The position numbers and the translations under genes were made by a program. Source: Chenopodium formosanum (lineage: Eukaryota > Streptophyta > Magnoliopsida > Caryophyllales > Amaranthaceae). Taken from it: DNA of 64,000 nucleotides. A model generated the notes under the pieces. The model saw only the letters and a list, made by a program, of their open reading frames with translations. It was not told the origin of the DNA and did not search any database. Location: contig CM044875.1 in NCBI GenBank assembly GCA_024500155.1, positions 17,073,203 to 17,137,202 on the forward strand, read 5' to 3'. Shown here piece after piece: positions 20,976 through 34,028 of the stretch; positions within the stretch are counted from its first letter, which is position 1, and the number at the start of each line of letters is the position of its first letter.

Positions 20976-21274
20976 TGATATGTCCATTTTATATAGTATT
21001 TTACCCCTGTCCCTTGATCATAATTAGTAGTGTTTTTGGCTCTTTAGAGCCACTTTTGTTACTAATATGCGTTTTGGAATTACACCTTTGGAGCATTTTC
21101 CCGGGATTTTATGAAGCAACTACGAGCATTGGAGGAGCATGACCGTCGTTGAAGCCCAAGGCCGGCTAGAGCCATCGAGCCGGTGATTAAGGGCTCGGTA
21201 TTTGGAATACCGAGGTTTGGACCGAGTATTCAAGACCCGAAGAGGAGATCCGGATTGACTTTTGGACAGCATAT

Positions 21275-21640
21275 CTACATGTTTTTTCCCACGCCAGTCC
21301 TTGAACGCAGCATACAGATAAACCCGTAAACACAGTACCAACAACAGAAGGCAATGCATAAGCTCATAGCAGCCTGATGGTCTGCTTCTTAAGTTTTCCT
21401 TGGTGCATATGGCACAGCCAAATGAATTATATAGCTCATCCCATCTGCATCCCAAACCACGGCAATTGTGTTAGCTTCTCCTTATGTGATTCAATGACCA
21501 CCATACATTTGACTTTCAGCATCTTACATTAAGAATATGACACACAAAACATGACGACTTGCAGGTGGTTTAGAAATTCTTCTGCCCTTTCAAGCATTAT
21601 CTTCTGTGCTTGAGCAGTTGAGCATCAGTTTTGATGCTAA
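21275..21640 (-). other. Unassigned transcript-like segment
   Basis: A minus-strand frame (up to 21455) reads WDELYNSFGCAICTKEN, then a hydrophobic stretch (ELMHCLLLLVLCLRVYLYA). Base composition is richer in GC than the surroundings and begins abruptly inside the LTR after 'tctacatg'. It may be a captured exon or an untranslated region. No family was recognised. Confidence 0.25.
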
Positions 21641-22014
21641 ATGAACTTTAAAGGTACCTGGGGCAAGATTCTAACCCAAAGTTAATTACGTCATTGTCCA
21701 ATACATTACGTGTGTACACACATATAGGGAAGTAAGCCCAAACAAAAAAAGTACTATAAGAAATACAGAACGTGTATAGATGTATTCTATACGTCCAATA
21801 ATAGTAGATTATTACTTCTTTTTTTTGACAAAGAGAACTAACAAAACTAAAAGTGAAAACAAAGCAAAATAATAGTAGAATACAAAACGAAAACAAACGA
21901 AAAATACAAAGTAAATTTTTTAGGAACCAAGGTAGTAATCTACAAGTATAAATTTAAGACTAAGTTGTTATCCATTGAATAAAATAATACTAGTAACATT
22001 TTTTTTGCTTATTA

Positions 22015-22191
22015 GGGCTTGTTCTCTTTATCTTAATTTCAGTTCAGTTTAGCTTTAATTAGTTTAGTTTAATTCAGTTCCTAACTTCCTTCTCTCATAA
22101 ATAATTCATTTCAACTCAGTTCAGTTTAGCTCCAATTAGCTTAGTTCAGTTTGGCTCCAATCAGTTTAATTCGGTAAATCAGAATACACCC
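22015..22191. mobile_element. Tourist-like MITE
   Basis: 177 bp flanked by TTA on both sides (22012-22014 and 22192-22194). The ends are inverted and imperfect: 'gggcttgttctctttatc' against the complement 'gggtgtattctgatttac'. The interior repeats 'cagttcagtttagctccaat'. It is closely similar to 35484-35660. A TTA duplication fits PIF/Harbinger. Confidence 0.65.
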
Positions 22192-22194
22192 TTA

Positions 22195-23879
22195 GTCAAC
22201 CTAAATGAGTTTGGAAAAGGAATAGAGCACGAGAAATTTCTTACTTTCCTTTGTACAAGCACGATTACTACTACGTAAGAGAAAAGGATGATTCCCATGA
22301 GTGTGACAACAAGTGGGTTGACTACACATGCAAAATATTGACTATCGATCATACAACAAAATTTCATGTGAAATTGAGGAGTTCCTTCAAAGATTTTTTT
22401 TTCCTCATAGTTGGGAGTCATGACATCATTTGCTACTCAAGTTGTCCGAGGAAAAAGTTTCATACTTTAGTTTGTAACTTACTCTTGTGTGATACTAGCT
22501 TTGAATGAATGCGATGTATTAATCCATTCATTTCACAATAATTGATACACTTTGATTTTTTTCATTATTTATACACTCAATTTAACTATGGAATTTGAGT
22601 AATATTTCAAAAATAATTAGTTTCATATACATGTTTTTAAATAAATATTATTATATTAATATAAAGTTTAATAATATTAACTGTTTAATAAATTTTTATT
22701 AATATTTAATTATATACGTAATATATAGAGATAAAAGATACATGCTTTAGTTTTTAACTTACTTGCGTGTGATACTAGCTTTGTAATTGAATCTTTGTTA
22801 GACTTTGGCATTGCTAATAATTTCTAGTCGTTCAATTAGTTATCCAATTGCAATCTACCCGCAAGTGTCATCCTTCACCTCAGTCAAATAGAGGCAGCCC
22901 GCGTAATAAAAAGCTGTTCCAAATCTTCTAATATTTGACAAATATGTGCATGCATGGCATGGAGCAAAGGATTTTTCCTTAACTCTTTTAAATTACGGAA
23001 ATTGCTACTAGTACTTCTAAGAGGGGGCAATCAGTTCATCCGTGTTATTAGGTTCGGCCATTCAAGTCACGTCAATTCTAATCGAGTCATTTTTAGTAGA
23101 TCGGTTCATGTGGTTTTGGTTTGGGTTCAGTTCATGTTATTATATACGGAGTATATGTTAACACATACTTTTACATGACTACATGATACATCAAATGAAT
23201 TGATGAGTTCCTATTAAGAACGAAATACTTCATACTACTATTTCTTTTTAACTATGCATATGTAAAGAATCTCCTCCCAAACACTTATACAGATGTAAAT
23301 CCGATATTTCAAATACATAAGAAAAATAGATACTACATCCATTATTTTATTATAGTAACAAAGAAATTTTATATGTTTCACAAATAATATCTCTTTATTG
23401 CAAATAACAAAAAAATAGAGGTAGATCATGAATTCTTATGTATGCCATGAAAAATCACAAATAACAAAAAAATAGAGGTAGATCATGAATTCTTATGTAT
23501 GCCATGAAAAATCACATACGAAGTAAATGCTATCTAAAAATTCCGCTACTCATGGTCCATAATTTCCACTAAGTTAAACATCAAATAATGTACTACTCCG
23601 TGTCTCCGTATCAGTTTTATAGCAAATCAAGTTATGTATATAATCACTAACATGTTACTCATTTATTTATTGTCTAATTCTTTTATGCTTTACTCACTTA
23701 ATTTCCATGTATGAGGTCCAATGGAAAAAACTTTGACCATCTATTAGATATCTAATTATTATTATTATTATTAAATCTCAAAAACAGATAAAGTCATACA
23801 ATCTACAATAAATTAGTGGAAAGCCGAGATACAATCTGGGCCCCCACTCCTCTAGCTATAGTAATTTCTTCCTTTCAAT
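22195..23879. other. AT-rich DNA without a gene
   Basis: No ORF of interest. It contains a perfect 57-bp tandem duplication and a short (TTA)n run at about 23755-23772. Confidence 0.6.
23402..23515. repeat. Perfect 57-bp tandem duplication
   Basis: The unit beginning 'aaataacaaaaaaatagagg' at 23402 is repeated without a change from 23459. It was probably a recent local duplication. Confidence 0.9.
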
Positions 23880-24520
23880 TCCTTACGGCTTACTTTATTA
23901 CTTTGCATGTTTTAGATTTAATTATGTGTGAGTAGTTTAATTCTAGGGTTTATGGGGATCCATAATTAATATGAAGGGATAATTTGTTATTATTGATTAT
24001 TGATATTGCATGATAATTTCTTATTGAATTGTTTTAATTCTTTGCAATTAGATTATGAATCGAGCAGATGTAATTTGATTGTGAATGTTTAGCAATATTG
24101 AATTGATGAATCGAGCAGATGTTAATTTAGTATTAAAGGCTATTTTCAATAGGAACTTAGATCTAGTAAATTGCGAGAGCCTGTTAGATCTATGTTGGTT
24201 AATAAATTGCGAGAGCCTGTTAATCATTTTATTTGTGCAATGTTAATTATTGATTGTTATGTTTTATCCCGGATTATTAATTATTGGTGAACCTGTGACC
24301 CCAGGCCTTCTTATTATTGATTTTCTCCCCAAACTCAATCTCCGTAGTATAGTTTCATATTAAAAACAACAAATTGGTTACCTTAATAATTTAGATTATA
24401 ATTAATTAATTAGGAATAGAAAGACCAGTTTCCCTGTGGATTCGACCCTACTTCCCTATCTACTGTAGTTAGAGGACTTAGGTAATACTTTTGATTAGGG
24501 GATACGACTTTACCCTGTCA

Positions 24521-27500
24521 CGAACCCTAAAATAAGAACTGCCCGAAGCCAAGCAAAGGTGTGATCTCCCTACTGCGATTTCCACAATGCGATTTCCAGT
24601 CTTTAGCAACGCAACATCGTCCTTGTCTAATTCCCCGAGTTGAAGAAAAAGAGAAGGGAAGGAATCCATATCCAATTGCTCGACAACTAGACTCATATTT
24701 GACCCACTTCCGTTGAGCCGCATCAGTCATAACCCGTCCAGGAACAAAGTCAGATAGCCCAGACTGTGTCAATGGAGAAGACCCTGTCAAATCAACGTAA
24801 ACATCACGACCACGATCCCATGAATAAAGTGGCACATCTGCAGGTCTGAGAGCCCCGTCCGTCGTTCCCTCCAAACAACCCAATGTCAACCCCTTTTCTC
24901 GCTGAAAATCCCTGTCGATAACAAACATCAACAAGGGTATCCCGAACAACATTATGTCGATGTTTAATACCCACCATACTAGCACACGATACCGCGTGAT
25001 CACCGAAAATATCCCCTGTGAAAACCCTTGAACAAGCAGAGCACGACGTCGAGACAAAGAACAATGGAACACCCAATCGCTAGCATAACACACATCGGTA
25101 AGTTTTTGCGTTCATCGTCTGACCCAATCCTGAAATAGGAACCACCCGAAGCCAAGCGGAGGTGTGATCTCCCTGTTGCGATTTCCACAATGCTGATTGT
25201 CGAGGAGATAAAGAGAAGGTAGATTCTGCAGAAGCGGTAACCTTTGTGAAGTATATATCTGCCAATTTCTTCATGAGTTTAGGGGCAGCGACCTCACTAG
25301 GATTACTCAAAATGTCAAACTCAACCATTCCATTATACAAAGCAACACATTCGCGAAAGCTCGACCAAGGCCAACAACACCAGCATGTCGTAGAAGCTTT
25401 GTCTGCAACCCAGCAGACTGTAACCGAGAGGCAAGAAAAGCATAATGACGAACATCGCTTGTAGAATAAACACCAAGTCCGCCAAACAAAAATGGTAAGG
25501 TGGCAAGGCGCCACTGCCAATCGCCAAACCCAGGCCTCGAAGCAGTAACGATACGCTCCAAGGAAGATCGAAGAGCCTCGTCGAAAGTGCGCTGAGCCAC
25601 CTCAAAAGTACTAGGAGGACAATTACGCAAAGCAAAGTAGAGTTTAGAAACTCCGGTACATGCCCTCAACAACAACTCACACTGGGGATCATCGAGTTTA
25701 GCAACCCTATCCATTAGAGCAACGGTCTTGGTCACCGTCTGCATCACAAGGTCAGCTCCAAAACCGGGATCAGAACTAGCGGTACCACCAAGCAACTTAA
25801 CAACATGTGAAGATCGAGCAATATTAGGTGGAAATACACCCACAAGTCTGCTTCGAGGGTCCTCTGAAGGCCAGAAAACTTCAGTTTTTTCGACATTTAG
25901 ATGTAACCCAAAACGAGGTCCTTCCTCCATAATCAACTCCAGGACCTTCCCCACCATAAAAGTGTCACCAATAATAGTGTTGTCGTCCAAATACCACTCC
26001 TGAAGACATAAGTCAAAAGCACCTCTGATTTTACAAATCAGGGGCTATAAAACCAAAGAAAAAAGTAGAGGACCAAGGGGATCACCCTGCTGCACTCCCT
26101 AACACGACCATAAGGATTGGTCCCCATAATACAATCTGGCTGGATTAGAATAGCAAAATTCAACCCATCCTGAAATGCCCGGACAACGACGATGAATTTC
26201 CCGCAACATGACCGTACGATCTACAAGATTGAAGGCGTTTTGAAAATCCACCAACAACATAGTAAGACCAACATCAGAACCACGGTCCTCAATCAATCGA
26301 TTCACAGCATGAAGAATTGTCTCACCACCTGAAGAAACCCCAACGCAAAATTGAAGACCATCAAAGTAACTTCCTAAAGACTGGCCAACCATAACAGCAC
26401 CCACCTTCGAAACTAGACGTCGCCAAATAGTACCCACAACTATAGGACGAATACCACCACCAGGCTTTACAAGTGGTGTAAGAGGAGCACTAGCAATATA
26501 CTCTCCTAGTTCCATAGGACACTTTCCAGCTAGAAAGAGATTAACCACCCCTGAAATAAAGTCAACTAACTCATCTGATACAGCCACAACAGCACCACTT
26601 AAGCAATCTACTAGGTGCTGAGCACGTAAACCGTCCCTACCACATGATGTGCCACGTGGAAAACTCTTAATCCGGTCCAAAACAACAGCAGAAGTAGTCA
26701 CGAGATGAAGGCTATCAACAGGTATATCAGGCAAGGATGGAGCTGGAGAAGTAGGGTGTTTAGACTGTAAATCCGCGAGAGTGGCGTCATTATAAGGAGC
26801 AACGCCTGAAGAAGAAAGAACCCGAACTGCAGCAGTGTAATGACCATCACAAATCTTCCTACGACACTGCTTGATATTACGCTCCTTCAAATCAAGGTCC
26901 TCATCACCAACCACTGATAAAGTAGGAGAATCCTCTGCCAAAATATCCCCCACTAGCTGCAAATTACCACCTGGTACACTCCAAGAACAAATAGCACGGG
27001 AAATACTCTCTTCTTGATGCCGACGTTTTACCGAAGACCTAGACTCGGAGCTGCTCCGTGGGCGAAAGGTTTTAAGGGCACAAAGAGGCAACACCAACAA
27101 TGAGACCCAACTAGAAATGTCATCAGGCCTAGAGATCACCTTATCAAGGGCATCTTTCAGAACCCGAGAAAACCCCAAACGACACTTAGGAGGTATAGAC
27201 TTCACAGTACGGTACCCCTTGGAGAACAAACAATCAAGAAGAGCCACATCAAAACCACAATGTTGATCATGCACCAAACCACCCACGCATCTAAGTTTAG
27301 CCGGAGAAGAGGGAGCTTGCGGCTTGGAGAAACCATGAAGCACAAAACGAACAATACCATCCCCTTTATCCGGGGGAGTCACAAACTCAGTCGGACTATG
27401 ACGACACTTAGTACGATGCGTATGCGTTTTGTAGCAAACCCCACATAACCAAATCCCCATACACGAAAAAATAACTTCAGCCTCAATATAAATAGCCAAA

Positions 27501-27778
27501 TTAGAAGTAAGAGAATGTCGAGTGATATCCCGCGCACCAATACAAAAATGACAATCACTAAGATGCTTGATAAGAGAACTTTTAGTAAGGCCATTGCCAC
27601 TTCCATCTTGACAACCACTAAGACCCACAAAGGGGCAATGAAACTTCACCCAGGCAGCCGACATAGCTACACACAACCTCCACCAAAAACTATAGGAGAA
27701 ACCACCTCTAGGAACCAATAAAAACCGATACGAAACAAACCAAAACAGCAAACAAACAAATGCTACAAAAAGCACCAA
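24521..27778 (-). pseudogene. Degenerate non-LTR retrotransposon with R2-like domain order
   Basis: The first 559 codons (27778-26099) are open. They have a C2H2-like finger (CPFVGLSGCQ ... LIKHLSDCHF, about residue 50), a second Cys/His cluster (CGVCYKTHTHRTKCRH) and RT motifs from about residue 395 (RDGLRAQHL, LLVDFQNAFNLVDR). After a TAG (26097-26099), GVQQGDPLGPLLF follows, another TAG, and then the catalytic YLDD near 25990. Downstream are the RT thumb, a CCHC motif (CSACSRVFTGDIFGDHAVSC, near 24980-25040) and an endonuclease-like block RPADVPLYSWDRGRD with a following VDLTG. RT, then CCHC, then a PD-D type nuclease is the order in R2-type LINEs. There are several stops and frameshifts. 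The protein family resembles RT-domain proteins often annotated in eudicots. It is not functional here. Confidence 0.65.
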
Positions 27779-28260
27779 AAAGTAACACCTAAAACATGAT
27801 TATCGTACCAGAAAACTGCAGCAATTAACGCACCAAAACTGCACCCAAAACGCACCTGACAATAGCCTCAAATATCGCCCAAAAACTGCAGCGAGAAATG
27901 CACCAAAAGACCATATAATAGTCTGAAAATACGCCTGAAAAACTCCCCTAACAGCAACCGAAATGAAGATCGAAAACAGAGCACGTCGCCGGACCAATTT
28001 ACATCGGAAATTAGAGTGATTATTGCCGTGAAACCTGCCTGAATGTACGACCACCGAAAACTGACTACCGCCCAAAATGTCCTTCAAGAACTGAACCGAA
28101 ATCGCATGGAAAACCTCCTTCAAGAATACACTAGCGATGCCCAAATCCACCAGAATTTCGCTCAAAAAATCACCTTAAATGCCTTCAAATCGCCGGACCT
28201 GAATGCATGACCACCGAGAAATGAAAACCGCCGGGAAAACTGCCGGAAAATGGACGTGGA
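27779..28260 (-). other. Probable 5' untranslated part of the non-LTR element
   Basis: GC content stays as in the ORF until about 28260, where AT-rich DNA starts. The phrase 'ctgaatgcatgaccaccgag' (28200) is nearly repeated at 28040 ('ctgaatgtacgaccaccg'). There is a 121-codon minus frame without recognisable domains. Confidence 0.4.
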
Positions 28261-30063
28261 ACCTTATTATTATTTTTAAATATAACATCTTTTTAGAATC
28301 ATTATAAAGTGTGATATCCAAATATTAAGATAACATAACTTACAGTTACACGTAACTGATATAATTAACTAAACATTATCTATATTACTATACTAAAACA
28401 GGGTACACTAGCTCCATGGCTGTCACATGTCCTTGTTTTAAGGATTTTTTTTTTTTTTTTTTTTTTTGGTAAAATATATAATTGTCAAAGATTCTATTAT
28501 TAAATATACTCCGAGATAATATCTTGACTTTCTTAATATTGTTTCTCAATTAATATTATTCATGGATTTTCAGCATATATAATCCATATCATTTGACTTT
28601 AGGTTGCTTAATTCAAGGAGAGTATATTGTTATTTTGTACTCCGTACATTATATTTTAGGTTTCCTTATTAGCACACGTTCAACTATGTTAGAGTAGGTT
28701 ATTCCTTCAACCTAATTTTTTTTCCTCCCCACATTATTCCTATGGCTACTAACACCATTCCTAATGATGTTGAAGCTAATTGTGCTCTGTTGTCAACCTC
28801 ACTAATATTATCAAACTCAATTCAACCAATTATTTATCCTGTAAAATTCAACTTGAGACTATACTTGTGGGATATGACCTTTTCAAGTTTCTTCATGATC
28901 TCACCCTGGCCTCCTCCATCCATATCTTTTATATTTAAGTCAGGTTTATATTACGGATTAGTAAAACATATATTTGATTATATATTAAATGTAGATTATC
29001 ACTCAAATATACTAATGTGTATAAATTATATATCTTATTTAAAAATTATAATACGGAGTACTACCTCCACTTTGTTAAGTGTTACTTTTAAACGATCTCC
29101 AATTCACTATTTTGACAACTAATTTTTTTTTTTATATATAATTGTGCACTAATTTAAATTATACAAAGTTGATATATTAAAAAGTTATAACAATTTTAAT
29201 CTAATAAGATCAAACTTGATAATAATGTGCGTGCTAGCTTATATTTAAACAATTAGACATGTCGTGAATCGTAAATAGCTTATAAATATGTAGATTGTGT
29301 TTTCTCTAAAAAAAAGTAAATGTAAATTGTGATACAATTATTATGACTTTACTAAATTTTCTACCATATGATTTTAGGTATATCATACTTAATTTTTTAA
29401 AAAATCATGCATGCTATATATAATTCATTTGCTATAACATTTTGTTACAGAACTCCTAAACGCGAAATCGCTGAATTATTATAACAAGTTTTTAAACTTT
29501 TGCTAAAGCTATAAATAGATCATTTATTCGACAACTAAAGTCACAACACACTCATGCATAACATATACAAATTGTAAAAAAGTTGATTGATATATAATTC
29601 TCTATAAACTATAATTCTCATTTTTAAATACAGAGTTTGACACTAATTTTTACTCCATTCTTTCTATTATAATTGACACGTTAGACTTTTTTTTCACTAT
29701 ATATATTATTAACATTGATTGTAGTTTATTTATTTTACTTTTTTTTTTATTTTATAAATGTAATAAATTCAGGTTTTATCATTTTAAGTTGTTAAATAGA
29801 TATTGATATAAGGTTTTATAATTAAAAAAAATATAATTTTTATTGATATTTAATTACATAAAAACTAAGTCAAACTATTGCATCGACATGTAGGCAAAGT
29901 TTGATTGTGTTAGTTATTCATCAACCAGGACAGCCACCATAGGATTATTCAGTTAGTGTTATAGAGATCACTTAATTAGTGATATAGGGTTTACTTTTTT
30001 TTTTTTTTTTTTTTTGAGGAAAATATAGGGCTTACTTAATAATAATAATAATAATAATAAAAT
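28261..30063. other. AT-rich intergenic DNA
   Basis: It contains poly-T runs (28446-28468, 29997-30015), a short (AAT)n run at 30038-30060 and MITE-like scraps ('acggagtactacctccac' at 29053). A 126-codon plus ORF from 28742 has a good start context but soon becomes low-complexity, and I do not support it as a gene. Confidence 0.5.
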
Positions 30064-30365
30064 ACAATTAATCAAACAATTAAGGGCAAGCCTACACATC
30101 CTTCTAAGGTCATATATATCTAAAAATTACAATTTTTGAAAAAAAAAAATATTATACTAAGTAGTGGCTTTTCAGATTTTTAGATGTGCAAATTTTTTGA
30201 TGTGGAAGATGCAATATGTGTGTGGTGATAGAGGTTGATTCATCATGTGATAAAATTTAGAAGGTGATGAGACAAGATAATTTCATATTTTTTATTCTCC
30301 ATGAGGGAAAGAAAAATATTAGAACTAATATTTACATACATAATAAAACTACAACATTTTTTTGG

Positions 30366-30838
30366 TGCAGCAGGCCACACCGTATGGTAGGGGTTACCCG
30401 ATCTATTTTGTTAAAGGTTACCCGAGTTATTCAGTCAGGGTTACTCGAGTTACTCGGTCAGGGGAAACTTGAGGGGTTCGAACAGGGGTTACTCGAGGGG
30501 TTCACTCGGTTCTAGGGTTACATGAGGGGTTACTCGGTCATGAGTTACTCGAGTTACTTGCTCAGGGGTTACTCGAGTTACTAGGTCAGGATTATTTAAG
30601 GAGTTCGGTCAAGGGTTACATACTCGAGTAATTTGGTTAAGGGTTATTTAAGGAGTTAGGGGTAACTTGAGGGGTTACTCAGTCAGGGGTTACTTGAGGG
30701 GTTCGGTCATGGATTACTCAAGGGGTTACTCAGTCAAGGGTTACTTGAGGAGTTACTTGGTCAGGGGTTACTTGAGGAGTCACTCGGTCAGGAGTAACTC
30801 GAGTAACCCCTGTCGCACGGTACAGCAGGCCGCATACA
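30366..30838. repeat. Array of GGGGTTACTCG-type units, left block
   Basis: Some 20 irregular units of 'ggggttactcgagttactcg', 'gtcaggggttact' and 'tgaggggttcggtca'. It is bordered by 'gcaggccacaccgtatgg' on the left and 'cgcacggtacagcaggccgc' on the right. Confidence 0.8.
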
Positions 30839-31084
30839 AAAAATTGTGATAAACATATCAAATGTCTATAAAAAGATGTGACCATATTCATGCTATATGT
30901 GAATATAAAAATTCCTATTTTTAGAAGTTATATGTTAAATTTCAAGTGTTTTAGAGGCCATAGAGAAAAAAGATATGACATTATTTGTGATATACGAAAT
31001 ACAATATTAATACAATAATCATGTTGTTTTATAATAGAAATTATTTTTCCAAGCATATATTGAGTTCACAAATTTTCATATCTG

Positions 31085-31218
31085 GTTGGCTACACCGTGT
31101 GGTCGAGATTACTTGGTCGGGGGTTACTCGGTCGGTCAGGGGTTACTTGGTCAAGGGTTATTCGATCGGTCAAGGGTCACTCAGTCAATTTAAGGTTACT
31201 TGGTCTGGGGTTACTCGT
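31085..31218. repeat. Array of GGGGTTACTCG-type units, right block
   Basis: It starts with 'ggctacaccgtgtggtcgag' and continues with 'ggggttactcggtcggtcag' units. The same unit type recurs at 62745-62965. Confidence 0.75.
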
Positions 31219-31546
31219 GTTTTGGCGTGTATCGGCCGTGCCTGTCACATAGAAAAAGCGTTGTATATATTGAGTTAGTGGACAGAGTTTAATCATTTTT
31301 AAAATGAGCTAGCCAGTGACTCAAGTAGAAATAAAAAATATGAAATTATCTTGTCTTATCACCTTCTAAATTTTATCACATGATGAATCAACCTCATCAC
31401 CACACACATATTGCATCTTCCACATCTAAAAATCTAAAAAGCCACTGCTTAGTATAATTTTTTTTTTTTTTCAAAAATTGTAACCTTTAGCTATATATGA
31501 CCTTAGAAGGATGCATAGGCTTGCCCTTAATTGTTTGATTAATTGT

Positions 31547-32411
31547 CTTTTTTTTACTTATTATATATCATTTGATATTTTTATTGCACATACAAGTATA
31601 TATAGTAGAAAAAAGTTTATATATACACAAGTATAAGAGGAGTTAAAAAAAATGCATATTACTCTTACATATCACTCGTGACGACATATACAAAATATAC
31701 AACACATTTTTTATGCGACTGACACACCGTGTGGCCGCTTTCCGCTTGTAAAAAGAAATAGTAACGGCTATGACACCGACAGAGTTTAATCATTTTTAAA
31801 AATGACTTAATGTAGGGATTGATTATCAGTAGTTAATTGATTGAGTTGAATATATTTAAAAACTTTACATTCAATTTAAGAATAAAAAAGTTGTCTTTAA
31901 AGTAGATATCATTATTTTAAGAGGTTAAAAATGCATGATTAAGACATCTATGTAAATAAATTCATTATTTTTGTCAAAAAAATAAAAATAAATTATTATT
32001 ATTCATTAAATGGTTTTATCTTAAAATTTTATTATGCTAGTATATCATTAAACACTGCGCTTTAAATTTTAAAACTCTCCCAAATAAACAAACACATTTA
32101 AAAAATAGTTTTAAATATACAGTACACCAACCCGCATATTATGAAAAGCCAAAGTTTTACTTAATTTAAACAGTTAACACCCTTCCCAAATACTGCCAAA
32201 ACTAAGTTCTTTCTCGTGTTAAGACTTTTAGATTCTAAGCACTATACCATGGATCTCATGAGTGTAGGCCACCCTATGTACGTAGAATTAACCCTTTAAA
32301 ACCCCCTATTGTTTGTAACTTCCATTTCAAAGTAAGTGTGAAAAAAAAAAAAAAAAAAAAACTCCAAAGTCATCATTTTCTCTTCATATTTATTTTCCAA
32401 GTGAATTTTCT
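31547..32411. other. Region upstream of the HAK gene
   Basis: AT-rich. It holds one 'cacaccgtgtggcc' palindrome (31723-31736) and an A-run at 32341-32360 near the start codon. I did not identify a clear TATA box or known cis element. Confidence 0.4.
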
Positions 32412-33959
32412 ATGTTAAAAATGTCAAATGATGATAATATCATGATTAATGATGAGCAAGAAATTGCTTATCCTCAGATGAAAGGGAAGACGAAACTACA
32501 TCGTTACGATTCCCTCGATCTCGAATCCGCTAACGTTAAAGGCCACCATGCTCATGACTCCAAGGTAATTATTGTTCTTCATTGTTCCATGCATGGTTAG
32601 TGTATATTTGCAATATTATTAGGGTGGCAAGAAAATTGGAAAAAGTTGTTTCCTTTTCAAACTTCTTTTAATTACACCATAATACCTAGAAAAATTTGAG
32701 GAACAAATTATTAAAACCATAAAAATAAAAGTTCAACCATTTAATAATTAACTTATATTCTCATCATTTGCCGGGTTTGGCTATGTCACATTTTAATTGT
32801 TAAATTTTTGTTCTTTGTTTCTAGGCTTGACCCTCGATAGAACTAATATTTTATTTATTTTTTTCTCATCACTTACTGTACAAGAGATGAAAAATATATT
32901 AATAAAATCCCACCTACTAATTTTTCGTCCTCATATTTCACTTGCTCTTTAATATTCACAACTCACTTTAACTAGTGTGGAGTTTGAACTAGATTTGGAA
33001 TATACCATTTCTTTTTCATTATTGGAAAAAATACATTCATTTCTCCCTATTAAACTTAGCATGTAATTAATGTGGTGGAACACTTATTAGTTCCATTTTT
33101 GTTGTTGTAATTTGTAAATATAATATATACTCCGTATCTCATAAAATTGTGGGGCATGTGCTACCCTAACCCCTAACCAAATTTGTGTACGCCCTCAGAT
33201 ATTATTTCAATGACTGTGAGGTAAATCGAGTTTTATCTCCACCTCTATTCCAACTCGAATTGGCTACTTTCCCTACTTTCTCTTTAGTAAATTACGCATA
33301 ATGTAAATTACTCTTTTAGTTTTAAAATAATACCTTATTTTGATTGACACATTGATGAATACATCAATTTTGACCAATATTTAAATGTACGGAGGATAAA
33401 TTATGAAAAACTGATATTCAAAATTCAAAAACTATACATAATCTACTTTATTCAATCTCATTTATAGTGCACAAATAAAGTCATAATGGTGTACATTTGA
33501 ATCATCTATTTTGAAATGAATGAAGTATTAACATTTGATAATGAAAAAGACAAATAGTACAGTACTTGTATTAGACTTGTTGTTACATTATTATTAATAG
33601 CATGACATTATTTTCACATCTTGGTTTTATTTTCTTGATTAATTAGCTAATTCCAATAAATTAATTTGGTATTTATTTTTCTTTGTTGAATAGGATGTAA
33701 GTTGGGCAGTGGTATTGTCGTTGGCTTTCCAAAGTATAGGTGTGATTTATGGAGACATCGGTACTTCGCCACTATATGTGTATGCAAGCACTTTTTCGAA
33801 TGGAATTAAAAATAGAGATGATATATTGGGAGTTCTTTCACTCATTTACTATACAATTACTTTGCTACCCATGATCAAGTATGTCTTTATTGTCTTGAGG
33901 GCCAATGACAATGGAAAGGGTAAGTCATCATTTTCTTTATTATTTGGGCCATAAATTTC

Positions 33960-34028
<69 letters not shown>

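Larger units (their letters stand above)
20976..24520 (+). repeat. Athila-like 3' LTR, expanded by insertions
   Basis: It starts TGATATGTCC after the polypurine tract and ends GACTTTACCCTGTCA at 24520. The stretch 23880-24520 ('gcgagagcctgttaatc', 'ccctgtggattcgaccctac') is typical of the 3' part of Athila LTRs. The middle (about 21275-23870) holds foreign material: an unassigned segment, a MITE and AT-rich DNA. There is no partner LTR in the window, so the extent is inferred from the end motifs. Confidence 0.5.
30064..31546. mobile_element. Foldback-type element with about 240-bp inverted terminal repeats
   Basis: The left arm starts 'acaattaatcaaacaattaa' and includes 'ggtgataaga/ggtgatgaga' and 'gatgtggaagatgcaatatg'. 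The right arm (about 31320-31546) is its reverse complement with scattered changes. No 8-9-bp target duplication is visible. The interior has no transposase, only arrays of 'ggggttactcg'-type units. It could be a non-autonomous Mutator-like or foldback element. Confidence 0.65.

Noticed and set aside
28742..29122. 126-codon plus ORF with a good ATG context
   Set aside because: Only the first 60 codons look protein-like, the rest is AT-rich low complexity. No homology recognised and no splice partner found.
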